A stretch of DNA of 64,000 bases, from positions 124,001 to 188,000 of the forward strand of contig NZ_BJND01000003.1 of NCBI RefSeq assembly GCF_006539505.1. The letters run 5' to 3'. The stretch comes from Streptomyces spinoverrucosus (lineage in GTDB: Bacteria > Actinomycetota > Actinomycetes > Streptomycetales > Streptomycetaceae). Of the stretch, positions 34,329 through 42,467 are shown in pieces. Position 1 is the first letter of the stretch. Each line of letters begins with the position of its first letter. Under the pieces are notes generated by a model. It was not told the DNA's origin. It was given only the letters and a program-made list of their open reading frames with translations, and made no database searches. The translations under genes and the position numbers were made by a program.

Positions 34329-34913
34329 ATGGACACCGCAGTCGCCCGGGAGCGGGCTCTGGACGCCGCGGAGCGGCTGTTCTACGGGCGGGGTGTGCAG
34401 TCCGTCGGCATGGACGACGTGCGCGGCGCCTCGGGGGTCTCGCTGAAGCGGCTGTATCAGCTGTTCCCGGCGAAGGAGCAGCTGGTCGAGGCGTACCTGG
34501 AGCGGCGAGACGTGCGCTGGCGGGGGCGGCTCGCCGCGTATGTGGCGGCCCGGCAGGAGCCGCGGGAGCGGATCCTGGCCGTCTTCGACTGGCTGGCGGA
34601 GTGGTTCGGCGAGGCGGATTTCCGTGGCTGTGCCTGGATCAACGCGTACGGCGAACTGGGCGCCGTCTCCGGCCGGGTGGCCGAGCAGGTGCGGGCGCAC
34701 AAGCGGGCCTTCCGGGACTACGTGGGCGGTCTGGTGGCCGACGCCGGTCTGCCCGCCGCGCTCACCGGGCCGCTGTGCCTGCTGGCGGAGGGCGCCATGG
34801 TCACGGCGGGTATCACGGGGAGCGCGGAGCCTGCCGCACAGGCGCGTGCGGGGGCTCGGCTGCTGCTGGCGTCGGGTGTCACCTCGGCCGGGGACGGATC
34901 GTCGAGGGACTGA
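34329..34913 (+). CDS. TetR-family transcription regulator
   Basis: The predicted protein has 194 residues. The N-terminal DNA-binding domain reads ALDAAERLFYGRGVQSVGMD then GVSLKRLYQLFPAKEQLVEA, a typical TetR helix-turn-helix. The C-terminal ligand domain is unspecific. It is divergent from the NTF2-like gene with two perfect palindromes between, and 26 bp upstream of the sigma factor gene. The ligand is unknown; redox genes nearby suggest an electrophile or xenobiotic. Confidence 0.92.
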   Translation: MDTAVARERALDAAERLFYGRGVQSVGMDDVRGASGVSLKRLYQLFPAKEQLVEAYLERRDVRWRGRLAAYVAARQEPRERILAVFDWLAEWFGEADFRGCAWINAYGELGAVSGRVAEQVRAHKRAFRDYVGGLVADAGLPAALTGPLCLLAEGAMVTAGITGSAEPAAQARAGARLLLASGVTSAGDGSSRD

Positions 34914-34939
34914 GGGAGCAGGCCGGAGGGAGGTGAGCC

Positions 34940-35818
34940 ATGGGCGGCCAGGAGGAGCTGGCGGCGCGGTTCGAGGCGGAGCGCGGGCGGTTGCGGGCGG
35001 TCGCGTTCCGGATGCTGGGCTCGCCCGACGAGGCGGACGACGCCGTGCAGGAGGCGTGGCTGCGGCTGAGCCGCGCGGGCGGCGACGGTGTCGGCAATCT
35101 GGCGGCCTGGCTGACGACGGTGGTGTCCCGGATCTGCCTCGACATGCTGCGGGCCCGCACGGCCCGGCGCGAGGAGCCGTACGGCCAGGAGTTCGACGGC
35201 GACGGCAACGTGCCCGAGGACGAGGCGGTGCTGATCGACTCGGTGGGGCTGGCGCTGCTGGTCGTGCTGGACACGCTGGGGCCGGCCGAGCGGGTCGCGT
35301 TCGTGCTGCACGATCTGTTCGCCGTGCCCTTCGAGGACATCGCCCGGATCGTCGACCGTTCGCAGCCGGCGGCCAAGAAGCTGGCCAGCCGGGCCCGCCA
35401 GAAGGTGCGGGGCACACCGGCGCTGCCCGCAGCCGAGGTGGACCGGCACCGGCGGGTCGTCGAGGCGTTCCTTGCCGCCGCGCGCGGCGGCGACATGGGC
35501 GCGCTGCTCGACGTACTGGCCCCGGACGTGGTCCGCCGGGCCGACCCCGCAGTCCTGCCGCCCGGAGTGGCTCCGGAGCTGCGGGGCGCCCGTGCGGTGG
35601 CCGAGGGGACGGTGCGGTTGCGCGAGCGGTCCCGGCACGCGGCCACCGCCCTCGTCGACGGCCGCGTCGGCATCGTCGTCGCCCCGCGCGGACGGCTGCT
35701 GTTCGCCCTCACGGTCACGGTCGAGGGCGACCGGATCGGCTCCTACGAGGTCGTCGCCGACCCGGCGCGGCTGCGGCGGCTTCGTCTGGCGGTGCTGGAC
35801 GGGCTCAGCTCGCGCTGA
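34940..35818 (+). CDS. ECF41-type sigma factor with SnoaL-like C-terminal extension
   Basis: The predicted protein has 292 residues. Region 2 (RFEAERGRLRAVAFRMLGSPDEADDAVQEAWLR) and region 4 (LGPAERVAFVLHDLFAVPFE) are of the SigJ/ECF41 kind. A C-terminal SnoaL-like domain of ~110 residues (VVEAFLAAARGGDMGALLDVL) acts in that group as a built-in regulator instead of a separate anti-sigma factor. A CMD-type enzyme gene usually accompanies ECF41 factors; here the nearby small NTF2/SnoaL-like and redox genes could be targets. The coding end abuts the left end of a MITE-like element. Confidence 0.9.
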   Translation: MGGQEELAARFEAERGRLRAVAFRMLGSPDEADDAVQEAWLRLSRAGGDGVGNLAAWLTTVVSRICLDMLRARTARREEPYGQEFDGDGNVPEDEAVLIDSVGLALLVVLDTLGPAERVAFVLHDLFAVPFEDIARIVDRSQPAAKKLASRARQKVRGTPALPAAEVDRHRRVVEAFLAAARGGDMGALLDVLAPDVVRRADPAVLPPGVAPELRGARAVAEGTVRLRERSRHAATALVDGRVGIVVAPRGRLLFALTVTVEGDRIGSYEVVADPARLRRLRLAVLDGLSSR

Positions 35819-36034
35819 GGCCTGTCTGACAAATTCCCGTCGTCCGCCCGGAGGGCGGGGCGCGCGGCGTCATGGGGCTCCACCCGCGCGAGGTTGCTCG
35901 AGCGCGGGGGACCGTGCGATCGCAAGGCGCCGGAGCCGCCCTCGATGGGGGGAGGAGTTACGTGGGCGGTTCGGCAACGCGGCGAGCGTGCGTGCCAGAC
36001 GCGGCGCGGCAGGCGGGAATTTGTCAGACGGGCC
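35819..36034. mobile_element. 216-bp MITE-like element with 21-bp terminal inverted repeats
   Basis: The left end at 35819-35839 and the right end at 36014-36034 are inverted repeats, 20 of 21 identical; the inner core GTCTGACAAATTCCCG / CGGGAATTTGTCAGAC is perfect over 16 bp. The inside is GC-rich, has no credible gene and is partly self-complementary. The left end touches the sigma factor stop codon. The right end contains the stop codon of the convergent SnoaL-like gene. This is the form of a non-autonomous transposable element; no target duplication could be defined. Confidence 0.75.
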
Positions 36035-36470
36035 CAAAGGCCCGGGCCACCGACAGGCTGTCCTCGTACACGTGGTGGCGGACGATCCGGCCGTCCTCGA
36101 CGGTGAGATGCAGGGCGAACCGGGCGCGGTAGGGGCGTCCGGTGGGGCGGGCCGTCTGGCGGATCTCGCCGAGCACGACGGCGTCGGCGCCGTCGACGAG
36201 GACGCGCTCGATCCTGGTGTCCGCGGCGCCGGGGACGTGGTGGGCGGCCAACTCGCGGTAGTGGGCGGCGGCGTCGCCGCGGGTGCCGCGCTGGGTGATC
36301 CACGGCGTGGCGGCGCGGCCGTGCTCGTCGTCCGGCCAGCTCAGCTTCCAGTCGGCGTGGGCGGCGTACAGCTCGGCGATGTGGTCGGGGTCGCCCTGGC
36401 CGATCCTGCGCAGCAGTTCCTCGACCGTGGCGCGGGTCGTCGTGGCGGTCTCGGTGGGGGTCGGGGTCAT
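36024..36470 (-). CDS. SnoaL/NTF2-like protein, C-terminus altered by the MITE-like element
   Basis: The predicted protein has 148 residues, starting at ATG 36470 with a GGAGAGGA ribosome binding site. The fold shows in VEELLRRIGQGDPDHIAELYAAHADWKLSW and RFALHLTVEDGRIVRHHVYEDSLSVARAF, typical of SnoaL-like ketosteroid-isomerase-type proteins. The last residues GPV and the TGA stop come from the inverted repeat of the adjacent element, so the original C-terminus may have been longer. The core fold looks complete. Function unknown. Confidence 0.82.
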   Translation of the reverse strand: MTPTPTETATTTRATVEELLRRIGQGDPDHIAELYAAHADWKLSWPDDEHGRAATPWITQRGTRGDAAAHYRELAAHHVPGAADTRIERVLVDGADAVVLGEIRQTARPTGRPYRARFALHLTVEDGRIVRHHVYEDSLSVARAFGPV

Positions 36471-36662
36471 GGGGTGTCCTCTCCTTCGGGCGGCTCCCGG
36501 CGGGGTGTGTGTTCGACTGTGCCGTGAGCACGCGAACGGCGCGATTACCTCGGAGGTCATCACGGGCGCCGGAGTGTCGGCCGGGGTGGATGAATCCCGC
36601 GTTTGTCAGTGTTGGGGCACGGTGATGGGGGGGCTTCGATACACGACGATGGGACGGTTGCC

Positions 36663-37112
36663 ATGCCACTTGAGGGCGAGTACGAGCCCAGTCCGACGCA
36701 GTGGGTGCGCGAGCAGGTGGAGTTGTACGAGAGCTCCGGCGGTACGAAGGGGACGACCCTGATGGACACCGGGTTGCCCGTCGTCCTGCTGACGACCCGG
36801 GGTGCGCGGAGCGGCAAGATCCGCAAGACGCCGCTGATGCGGGTCGAGCACGAGGGGCGCTACGCCGTCGTGGCGTCGCTGGGCGGGGCGCCCAAGCACC
36901 CGGTCTGGTACCACAACGTCACGGCCGATCCGCGCGTGGACCTCCAGGACGGCCCGGTGAAGCGGGACATGACGGCCCGGGAGGTCACCGGCGCGGAGAA
37001 GGCGCAGTGGTGGGAGCGTGCGGTGGCCGCGTATCCGCCGTACGCCGACTACCAGAAGAAGACCGACCGTGAGATCCCGGTGTTCGTGCTCGAACCGGTC
37101 GACGGGGACTGA
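36663..37112 (+). CDS. Deazaflavin (F420)-dependent nitroreductase-family protein
   Basis: The predicted protein has 149 residues. [20 protein letters not shown] and [18 protein letters not shown] are the signature of the Ddn/DUF385 F420-dependent oxidoreductase family; the Arg/Ser/Lys cluster binds the F420 side chain. These enzymes reduce quinones, nitro compounds or aflatoxin-like molecules with F420H2. ATG 36663 was chosen; the frame is open to a GTG at 36603. Confidence 0.9.
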   Translation: MPLEGEYEPSPTQWVREQVELYESSGGTKGTTLMDTGLPVVLLTTRGARSGKIRKTPLMRVEHEGRYAVVASLGGAPKHPVWYHNVTADPRVDLQDGPVKRDMTAREVTGAEKAQWWERAVAAYPPYADYQKKTDREIPVFVLEPVDGD

Positions 37113-37171
37113 GCCGGAATTTATTTCCCGGCGCGCGATGCATGAAGGCGTGCACGCCGGGCACCCGCACG

Positions 37172-38131
37172 TCAGGCCCCGCCGCGTTCCCCCGTCGCGG
37201 CGGGGCTTTCGCGTGCCTCCTCGGCGAGCCGGTCGGTCACGTCGAGGAAGATCTGGTCGGCCTCGGGCACCGTACGGGCGATCGACCGTTTGATGCGTAC
37301 GGCGACCTCCTCGACCCGCTCGCTGTCCAGGCCGGGGACCAGGTCGACGCGCGCGGCCACCAGCGCCGAGTCGATGCCGGTCTTCATCGTGAACAGCGCC
37401 TCCACGCTGTCGATCTCGGGCTGCGCCTGGAGCAGCGCACGGATCCTGCCGCCGGCCTCCGGGTCCGCGGCCTCGCCGATCAGCTGGGCGCGGGCGTCCT
37501 TGCCGAGGCGGTACGCCACGTACACCAGCAGTGCGCCGATGGCCAGCGAGGCGGACGCCTCCCACACCACCTCGCCGGTGGCCATGTGCAGCGCCATGCC
37601 GGTGAGGGCGAGGGTCACACCGAGCACCGCGGTGCCGTCCTCGGCGACGACGGTGCGCAGGGCCGGGTCGCGCAGGCCGTCGGCGACGCCCTGTCGGCGC
37701 AGTTGGTGCAGGGCGCGGAGCAGGGACGCGCCCTCGGCAAGGAGGGCGACGCCGAGGACGATCATGCCCGCCGCGTAACCGCCGAAGGTCTCCTCGGTGC
37801 CCTTGGTGAGCGCCTCGAAGCCCTGGAAGAAGGAGAAGCAGCCGCCCATGACGAAGATCCCGACGGCGGCGAGCAGCGACCAGAAGAACCGCTCCTTGCC
37901 GTAGCCGAAGGGGTGCCGCCCGTCGGCGGGGCGGCGGCTGCGGCGCAGGGCGGCCAGCAGGAAGACCTCGTTCAGACTGTCGGCCACGGAGTGCGCCGCC
38001 TCCGACAGCAGGGCAGGCGAACCGGCGATCACCCCGCCGATCGCCTTGGCGACCGCGATCACCAGGTTGGCCGCGAGCGCGACGAGTACGGTCACGCGGG
38101 TCCTGCGGTCGTTCTTGGATGTCCCGCTCAT
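37172..38131 (-). CDS. Cation diffusion facilitator (CDF) metal transporter
   Basis: The predicted protein has 319 residues with six membrane segments. The metal-site motif of the CDF family is clear in helix 2, SEAAHSVADSLNEVFLL (family HxxxD), with a matching site in helix 5, and the family segment HPFGYGKERFFWS in between. A cytoplasmic C-terminal domain follows (MKTGIDSALVAARVDL). It should export Zn2+ or a related divalent cation with proton antiport. It is divergent from the GST-like gene. A terminator hairpin for the convergent upstream gene is embedded in its last codons. Confidence 0.92.
   Translation of the reverse strand: MSGTSKNDRRTRVTVLVALAANLVIAVAKAIGGVIAGSPALLSEAAHSVADSLNEVFLLAALRRSRRPADGRHPFGYGKERFFWSLLAAVGIFVMGGCFSFFQGFEALTKGTEETFGGYAAGMIVLGVALLAEGASLLRALHQLRRQGVADGLRDPALRTVVAEDGTAVLGVTLALTGMALHMATGEVVWEASASLAIGALLVYVAYRLGKDARAQLIGEAADPEAGGRIRALLQAQPEIDSVEALFTMKTGIDSALVAARVDLVPGLDSERVEEVAVRIKRSIARTVPEADQIFLDVTDRLAEEARESPAATGERGGA
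37176..37206 (+). terminator. Terminator hairpin inside the 3' end of the CDF gene
   Basis: GCCCCGCCGCG (37176-37186) and CGCGGCGGGGC (37196-37206) form a perfect 11-bp stem with a 9-nt loop, followed by TTTC on the plus strand. It ends the plus-strand nitroreductase-family transcript while also coding for the last residues of the convergent CDF protein. Confidence 0.75.
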
Positions 38132-38251
38132 CACGGCCGGTTGCCCCCGTCGGGGCGGATCACACCGTGGCGGGGGCGGAAACGGGGGAACTCGGGGAAC
38201 CCGGTCGGCAGCACTGCCCACGGTGAGGACACGGTGAGGAGGAGAGAGGCC

Positions 38252-39283
38252 ATGAACGGCCAGGGTGACGGGAACGGTGACGGCAACCGCGCGTACGGCC
38301 GGACGTCGTTCCAGCGGTCCAAGAGCCACTTCGCGGACCGGATCACGGCGGACGGCCGGGACGGCTGGCCGGTCGCGGCGGCACGTTACCGTCTGGTGGT
38401 CAGCCGTGCCTGTCCGTGGGCGAGCCGCGCGGTGATCTCACGGCGGCTGCTGGGGCTGGAGGCGGCGGTGTCGATGGCCATCGCCGACCCGATCCAGGAC
38501 GACCGCAGCTGGCGCTTCACCCTCGACCCGGACGGCCGTGACCCCGTCCTCGGCATCCGCTTCCTCAGCGAGGCGTACGACAAGCGCGAGACCGGATACC
38601 CCGGCGGTGTCAGCGTGCCGGCCATCGTCGACGTACCCACCCGGCAGCTGGTCACCAACGACTACCAGCGGATCACCCTCGACTTCGCCACCGAGTGGAC
38701 CGCCCTGCACCGGGAGGGCGCGCCGGATCTGTACCCGGAGGGGCTGCGGGACGAGATCGACGAGGTGATGGCGAACGTCTACGAGGACGTCAACAACGGC
38801 GTGTACCGGGCCGGTTTCGCCACCGGGCAGGCGGAGTACGAGGCCGCCTGCTCGGGCGTCTTCCGGCGGCTGGAGCTGCTGACCGAGCGGCTGGCCCGGC
38901 AGCGGTATCTGGTCGGCGACACGATCACGGAGGCGGACATCCGGCTGTTCACCACGCTGGTCCGGTTCGACGCGGTCTATCACGGCCACTTCAAGTGCAA
39001 CCGGTGGAAGCTGACGGAGAACCAGGTGCTCTGGGCGTATGCCCGCGACCTCTTCCAGACGCCCGGCTTCGGCGACACCGTCGACTTCGACCACATCAAG
39101 CGGCACTACTACCAGGTGCACACCGGCATCAATCCGACCAGGATCGTGCCGCTGGGACCGGACCTGTCCGGCTGGCTGACCCCGCATCACCGCGAGGAAC
39201 TCGGCGGCCGTCCGTTCGGGGACGGCACACCGCCGGGGGCGGTCCGCCCGGGTGAGGACGTCCCGGCCGCCGGCCGTCCCTGA
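38252..39283 (+). CDS. Glutathionyl-hydroquinone reductase-like GST (Xi class)
   Basis: The predicted protein has 343 residues, starting at ATG 38252 with GGAGAGAGG upstream. The thioredoxin-like part holds SRACPWASRAV, whose Cys-Pro-Trp-Ala motif is the signature of Xi-class GSTs (YqjG, EcfG). The helical domain has YLVGDTITEADIRLFTTLVRFD. In E. coli relatives the Cys removes glutathione from glutathionyl-hydroquinones. Streptomyces uses mycothiol rather than glutathione, so the natural thiol is probably mycothiol; that is inferred. Confidence 0.92.
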   Translation: MNGQGDGNGDGNRAYGRTSFQRSKSHFADRITADGRDGWPVAAARYRLVVSRACPWASRAVISRRLLGLEAAVSMAIADPIQDDRSWRFTLDPDGRDPVLGIRFLSEAYDKRETGYPGGVSVPAIVDVPTRQLVTNDYQRITLDFATEWTALHREGAPDLYPEGLRDEIDEVMANVYEDVNNGVYRAGFATGQAEYEAACSGVFRRLELLTERLARQRYLVGDTITEADIRLFTTLVRFDAVYHGHFKCNRWKLTENQVLWAYARDLFQTPGFGDTVDFDHIKRHYYQVHTGINPTRIVPLGPDLSGWLTPHHREELGGRPFGDGTPPGAVRPGEDVPAAGRP

Positions 39284-39321
39284 ACCCCACAGCCCGTACA
39301 CCGACAACCAGGGAGACCACG

Positions 39322-39627
39322 GTGGCCAAGAAGATCAAGAAGAAGAAATTCCCCCTCGCCTACCAGCCGGTCGGATGGGTGCTGGGCTATGCGGGCGGTG
39401 CGCTGGCGGGCCTGGCCTTCCGCAAGACGTGGATGGCGCTGCGGCACGAGGAGGACGCGCCCGACGCGCTGGACCCGGACCGCGGCTGGGGGGAGATCCT
39501 GCTGGCCGCCGCCATCCAGGGAGCGATCTTCGCGGCGGTGCGCAGTGCGGTGGACCGCACGGGGGCCAAGGCCATCGCGCGCTCGACCGGCGTGTGGCCG
39601 ACCAAGGAGAAGGGTGGCCGGGACTGA
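39322..39627 (+). CDS. DUF4235 membrane protein
   Basis: The predicted protein has 101 residues. It has a Lys-rich start (KKIKKKK), a membrane segment near PVGWVLGYAGGALAGLAF and a second weaker one near ILLAAAIQGAIFAAVRSAVD, the DUF4235 pattern of small actinobacterial membrane proteins. Function is unknown. It starts 38 bp after the GST-like gene and may be co-transcribed with it. Confidence 0.85.
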   Translation: MAKKIKKKKFPLAYQPVGWVLGYAGGALAGLAFRKTWMALRHEEDAPDALDPDRGWGEILLAAAIQGAIFAAVRSAVDRTGAKAIARSTGVWPTKEKGGRD

Positions 39628-39688
39628 CCGGCCGACACGGCGGCGACCGGCACGGCGCGCCTCGGCATAGGGCCGTGACCGAGGAGGC

Positions 39689-39951
39689 TCAGCCCTGCTT
39701 CGGCGCCGTGGGCGCGACGCGGCGCAGGGTGAAGGAGTGTCCGGCCGGGTCGGCGTAGCCGCGTACCTCGTAGCGGCCCGGCGCGCGGCCGGCTCGGCGG
39801 CGTCGCGTTCATGTCGCGGCGGAAGGCGAGCCGGGTCCCGTCGGCGCCCCTGATCTCCACTCGGTTGGCGGTCGCGTCCGTCTGCTCGGCCTCCAGCAGT
39901 TCCCGGTAGAATACGGCGAGTTTCTCCGAGCAGCAGGTCCAGGGCCGCCGA
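39689..39951 (-). pseudogene. Fragment of a VOC-family (glyoxalase-like) gene
   Basis: Reading the minus strand from 39951 gives SEKLAVFYRELLEAEQTD and VEIRGADGTRLAFRRD, then in a different frame GYADPAGHSFTLRRVAP and a stop at 39689. Together these are the C-terminal part of a vicinal-oxygen-chelate domain, with one frameshift and no N-terminal part. It is clearly broken. Confidence 0.72.
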
Positions 39952-40347
39952 CGCGACCGCCAACCGCGGCACCGTGTGCATCGACGCCGAGCAACTGCCC
40001 AAGTGCGCCACCGAGTTGGACGCGCTCGACTTCCAGTGCCACTGTCACGCCCTCGGCGACCGGGCCGTACGCGACGCGCTGGACGCGACCGGGGCGGCGC
40101 GCGCCGCGAACGGGCCGAGCGACACGCGGCCCCTCGGCCCATCTCCAGGTCGTCCACCCCTCCGACGTGCCGCGCTTTGCCCGGCTCGGGGCCACCGCGA
40201 ACATCCAGCCGCTGTGGGCCGCGCACGAACCGCAGATGGACGAGCTGACCATCCCCTTCCTGGGGACCGAACGGGCGGCGTGGCAGTACCCGTTCGGCGC
40301 CCTGCTGCGCTCCGGGGGCCGACGACACGCCGGTGTTCCTGCCCGGT
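39948..40347 (+). pseudogene. Fragment of a YtcJ-like amidohydrolase gene
   Basis: The frame at ~39948-40125 reads IDAEQLPKCATELDALDF and CHCHALGDRAVRDALDATG, with the metal-ligand HxHALGD of the amidohydrolase-3/YtcJ family. The match then jumps frame to VVHPSDVPRFARLGATANIQ and FLGTERAAWQYPFGALLRSG. Both ends of the enzyme are missing. It directly abuts the VOC fragment on the opposite strand, marking a rearrangement point. Confidence 0.75.
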
Positions 40348-40349
40348 GA

Positions 40350-40713
40350 ACGCATAGGACTCGCCGAGGGAGCCCGCCGTGTAGGCCGAAGGCGATCGCG
40401 GAGACGCATGTATCTATCACTTACATCGGGGGCGCGCGAGTATACGCAGCTCAAGAAGTGTGAGCAGTAATCGAGATCACGGTCCGGTTACGCGTAGATC
40501 ATTTACGCCCTGGGCAGTCTCCTACCGCTTTTCGCTTCAACTTACGTATCAGGAAGGTGAGTTCGAATGAGCGGGCGGTCGTGCGGCCGCTCGCCCGCAG
40601 GGCGGGGGGACCTCGGGCCACGTCCCCCCGAGCTCGTCTTCTCGGACACGACCGGCTGACAACCACGGCCGATGGACTCCGTTGCCAGGACCACAGCTTG
40701 AAGGGAGACCGGT
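40350..40713 (+). promoter_or_regulatory. Leader region of the DDxxDxxxD gene with two hairpins
   Basis: The 364-bp region starts with the most AT-rich DNA nearby (about 40405-40560) and contains no supported gene. Two hairpins follow: GCGGGCG (40571-40577) with CGCCCGC (40592-40598), and GGGGGGAC (40604-40611) with GTCCCCCC (40622-40629). They lie 85-145 bp before the next start codon and could form an attenuator or structured leader if the promoter is in the AT-rich part. Confidence 0.5.
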
Positions 40714-42444
40714 GTGAAATCCAGAGTCGTAGCAGGTGGTCCGGAGACGTCCACCGACAGCCTGCTCCCGGCGCAGCCAAGCGCCCGGCTCCAGCCGGCG
40801 GAGGCGGGGAACGCCCTGGCCCGCCTCTTCGCGGAACACATCAATGGGCGCACGGCTCAGTACCGAGATTGCCAGAACGCCGCTCAGCAGCGGCTGGACG
40901 CACTGATATCCCCCCGCTCCAGCACCACGCTGCATGTGGAGGGAGCCCTCCAACTGGCGCCGCGCGCATTCCTCCCGCCCGACGAGGAGGGCCAGGCCAG
41001 GTTGAGGCGACTGGACGCCAGCCTGCGCGTGATCGAAGCAGCCTTCCCCCAAGTCAGCACCGATATCGCGGTCTGCCGACTGACTTGCACGATGCTGGAA
41101 GGGACCTGGAGGAGCCGGGCACTCAGCCCGCCACGCGAGGAGGACCAGACAACCGTCTGCGCCTGCTCTCTGTGCCGTCGACTGCCCACGCCCCCGGCAC
41201 GCACGCTGGCTGACTACGGTTGGCGGCAGAGCGCCGGTCGTCCCCTCACCGTCAAGACCTGGCCGTACCACCGGGAACTCGACAGCGTCCTGACTGGTGG
41301 ATGGGTCTTGGCCCGGCAGATGAACGACCTTGAACGAGACCTTGGCTACCGCCACCGCTTCGAGGACGACATCCTGCTCTTCCACGAATACAAACGCGTG
41401 ATCGACACCATAGACACCACGCACCTCACCCAACTCATCGAAGGCCGCTTGGCCGAGAGTTTCAGCACCAACACCGCACGGGCCCTGGTCTGCGGACTCT
41501 ACGCAGCCCATAAGCGATCCGTGGACGAGTACTGGCTCCAACAGCATCACGCGGGCAGCGTCGTACTCCCCCAGACCAACCCACTCAGCCAGAGCACCTA
41601 CTCAGTCCTGCAGATGATGGACTGCCTGTTCTGGCACGTCTCGCCCGACACCGAACTCTGGCAGGAAGAACACCTCGCCTCCCTGCTGCTGTGCCGCGTC
41701 GTCGACGACATGGTCGACGTACGAGCCGACGCCCTCACCGGCGAGATCAGCAACTTCTGGCTCGCCGACATGCCCACCCACACCAAGGCCCTCTACGCCG
41801 CCTGCGCCATCGCCATGGTCAAGTACGGCTGCATGCCCGAGGCGCATCCCCCGATGTGGAACACCTGGCTGATGCCAAGCACCATCGTCTGGTTGGGTCT
41901 CACGGGCCGCCACGCCTTGTGGTTCGACGGCATCACCGAGGGCCTCCCCCCGGCCCAGGACTGCCCGCTGTGCGACCTTCAGCCCAACGCATGCACCGGC
42001 ATCCTCACCCACGGCACCACCCTCACCATCGCCCCGCGTCCCACCGCACCGGCTCTGAGCGCCCGGACCGCCGAGCTGTCCGCACGCTGCCGGGCCCAGT
42101 ACCCCGAGACATGGCCCCTCTTCGACGCCGAGCTCCATGCCTTCGAAGCACTGCACGGCCCCTGGCACGGCAACACCGACAGCACATGGGAGATCCTGCG
42201 CCGCACGTACATCGCCGCCGTGGAGGCAGCCGGCGCCGCACCGTCCACGGCCCGCGCTCGTGATGTCCAACAAGACTCCGGCGCAGTCGGATCCGAGTTC
42301 TTCTACGCCCTGCACGACCCTCAGACCGGGAGGGAGGACACCGCACTGCTCGCCTACATGTTCGGTTGCGCCCACCCGCATTTCCTCTGGAACGCCACGG
42401 GATACCGTCCCACGGACCTCGCAGGCGACTGGCTCGACGGCTGA
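40714..42444 (+). CDS. Large uncharacterised protein with DDxxDxxxD motif, possibly isoprenoid-synthase-like
   Basis: The predicted protein has 576 residues, with a GTG start and AAGGGAGA ribosome binding site. It is mostly helical, with no signal peptide or membrane segment. Visible motifs: DDMVDVRAD at 331-339 (DDxxDxxxD) within CRVVDDMVDVRADALTGEI, reminiscent of Asp-rich metal-diphosphate sites in isoprenoid enzymes; a cysteine cluster CACSLC at 149-154; and DCPLCDLQPNAC at 416-427. A terpene-synthase NSE motif was not found in the right place. It ends 23 bp from a convergent P450 in a conservon. Third-position GC is lower than in neighbours and it follows broken gene fragments, so it may be acquired DNA. 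Function is not known. Confidence 0.6.
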   Translation: MKSRVVAGGPETSTDSLLPAQPSARLQPAEAGNALARLFAEHINGRTAQYRDCQNAAQQRLDALISPRSSTTLHVEGALQLAPRAFLPPDEEGQARLRRLDASLRVIEAAFPQVSTDIAVCRLTCTMLEGTWRSRALSPPREEDQTTVCACSLCRRLPTPPARTLADYGWRQSAGRPLTVKTWPYHRELDSVLTGGWVLARQMNDLERDLGYRHRFEDDILLFHEYKRVIDTIDTTHLTQLIEGRLAESFSTNTARALVCGLYAAHKRSVDEYWLQQHHAGSVVLPQTNPLSQSTYSVLQMMDCLFWHVSPDTELWQEEHLASLLLCRVVDDMVDVRADALTGEISNFWLADMPTHTKALYAACAIAMVKYGCMPEAHPPMWNTWLMPSTIVWLGLTGRHALWFDGITEGLPPAQDCPLCDLQPNACTGILTHGTTLTIAPRPTAPALSARTAELSARCRAQYPETWPLFDAELHAFEALHGPWHGNTDSTWEILRRTYIAAVEAAGAAPSTARARDVQQDSGAVGSEFFYALHDPQTGREDTALLAYMFGCAHPHFLWNATGYRPTDLAGDWLDG

Positions 42445-42467
42445 CGGCTGACGGCGCGTCTCAGGGC

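Noticed and set aside
35872-36132. 86-codon plus-strand frame inside the MITE-like element
   Set aside because: It runs out of the element into the antisense of the SnoaL-like gene, lacks a ribosome binding site and has no recognisable domain.
37142-38251. In-frame N-terminal extension of the GST-like gene by ~370 codons
   Set aside because: It is antisense to the well-supported CDF gene; ATG 38252 has a strong ribosome binding site and gives the normal family length.
40714-42444. Calling this protein a terpene synthase
   Set aside because: Only an Asp-rich motif is suggestive; the NSE motif and its position relative to the Asp-rich motif do not fit the classical family. It is kept as unknown.
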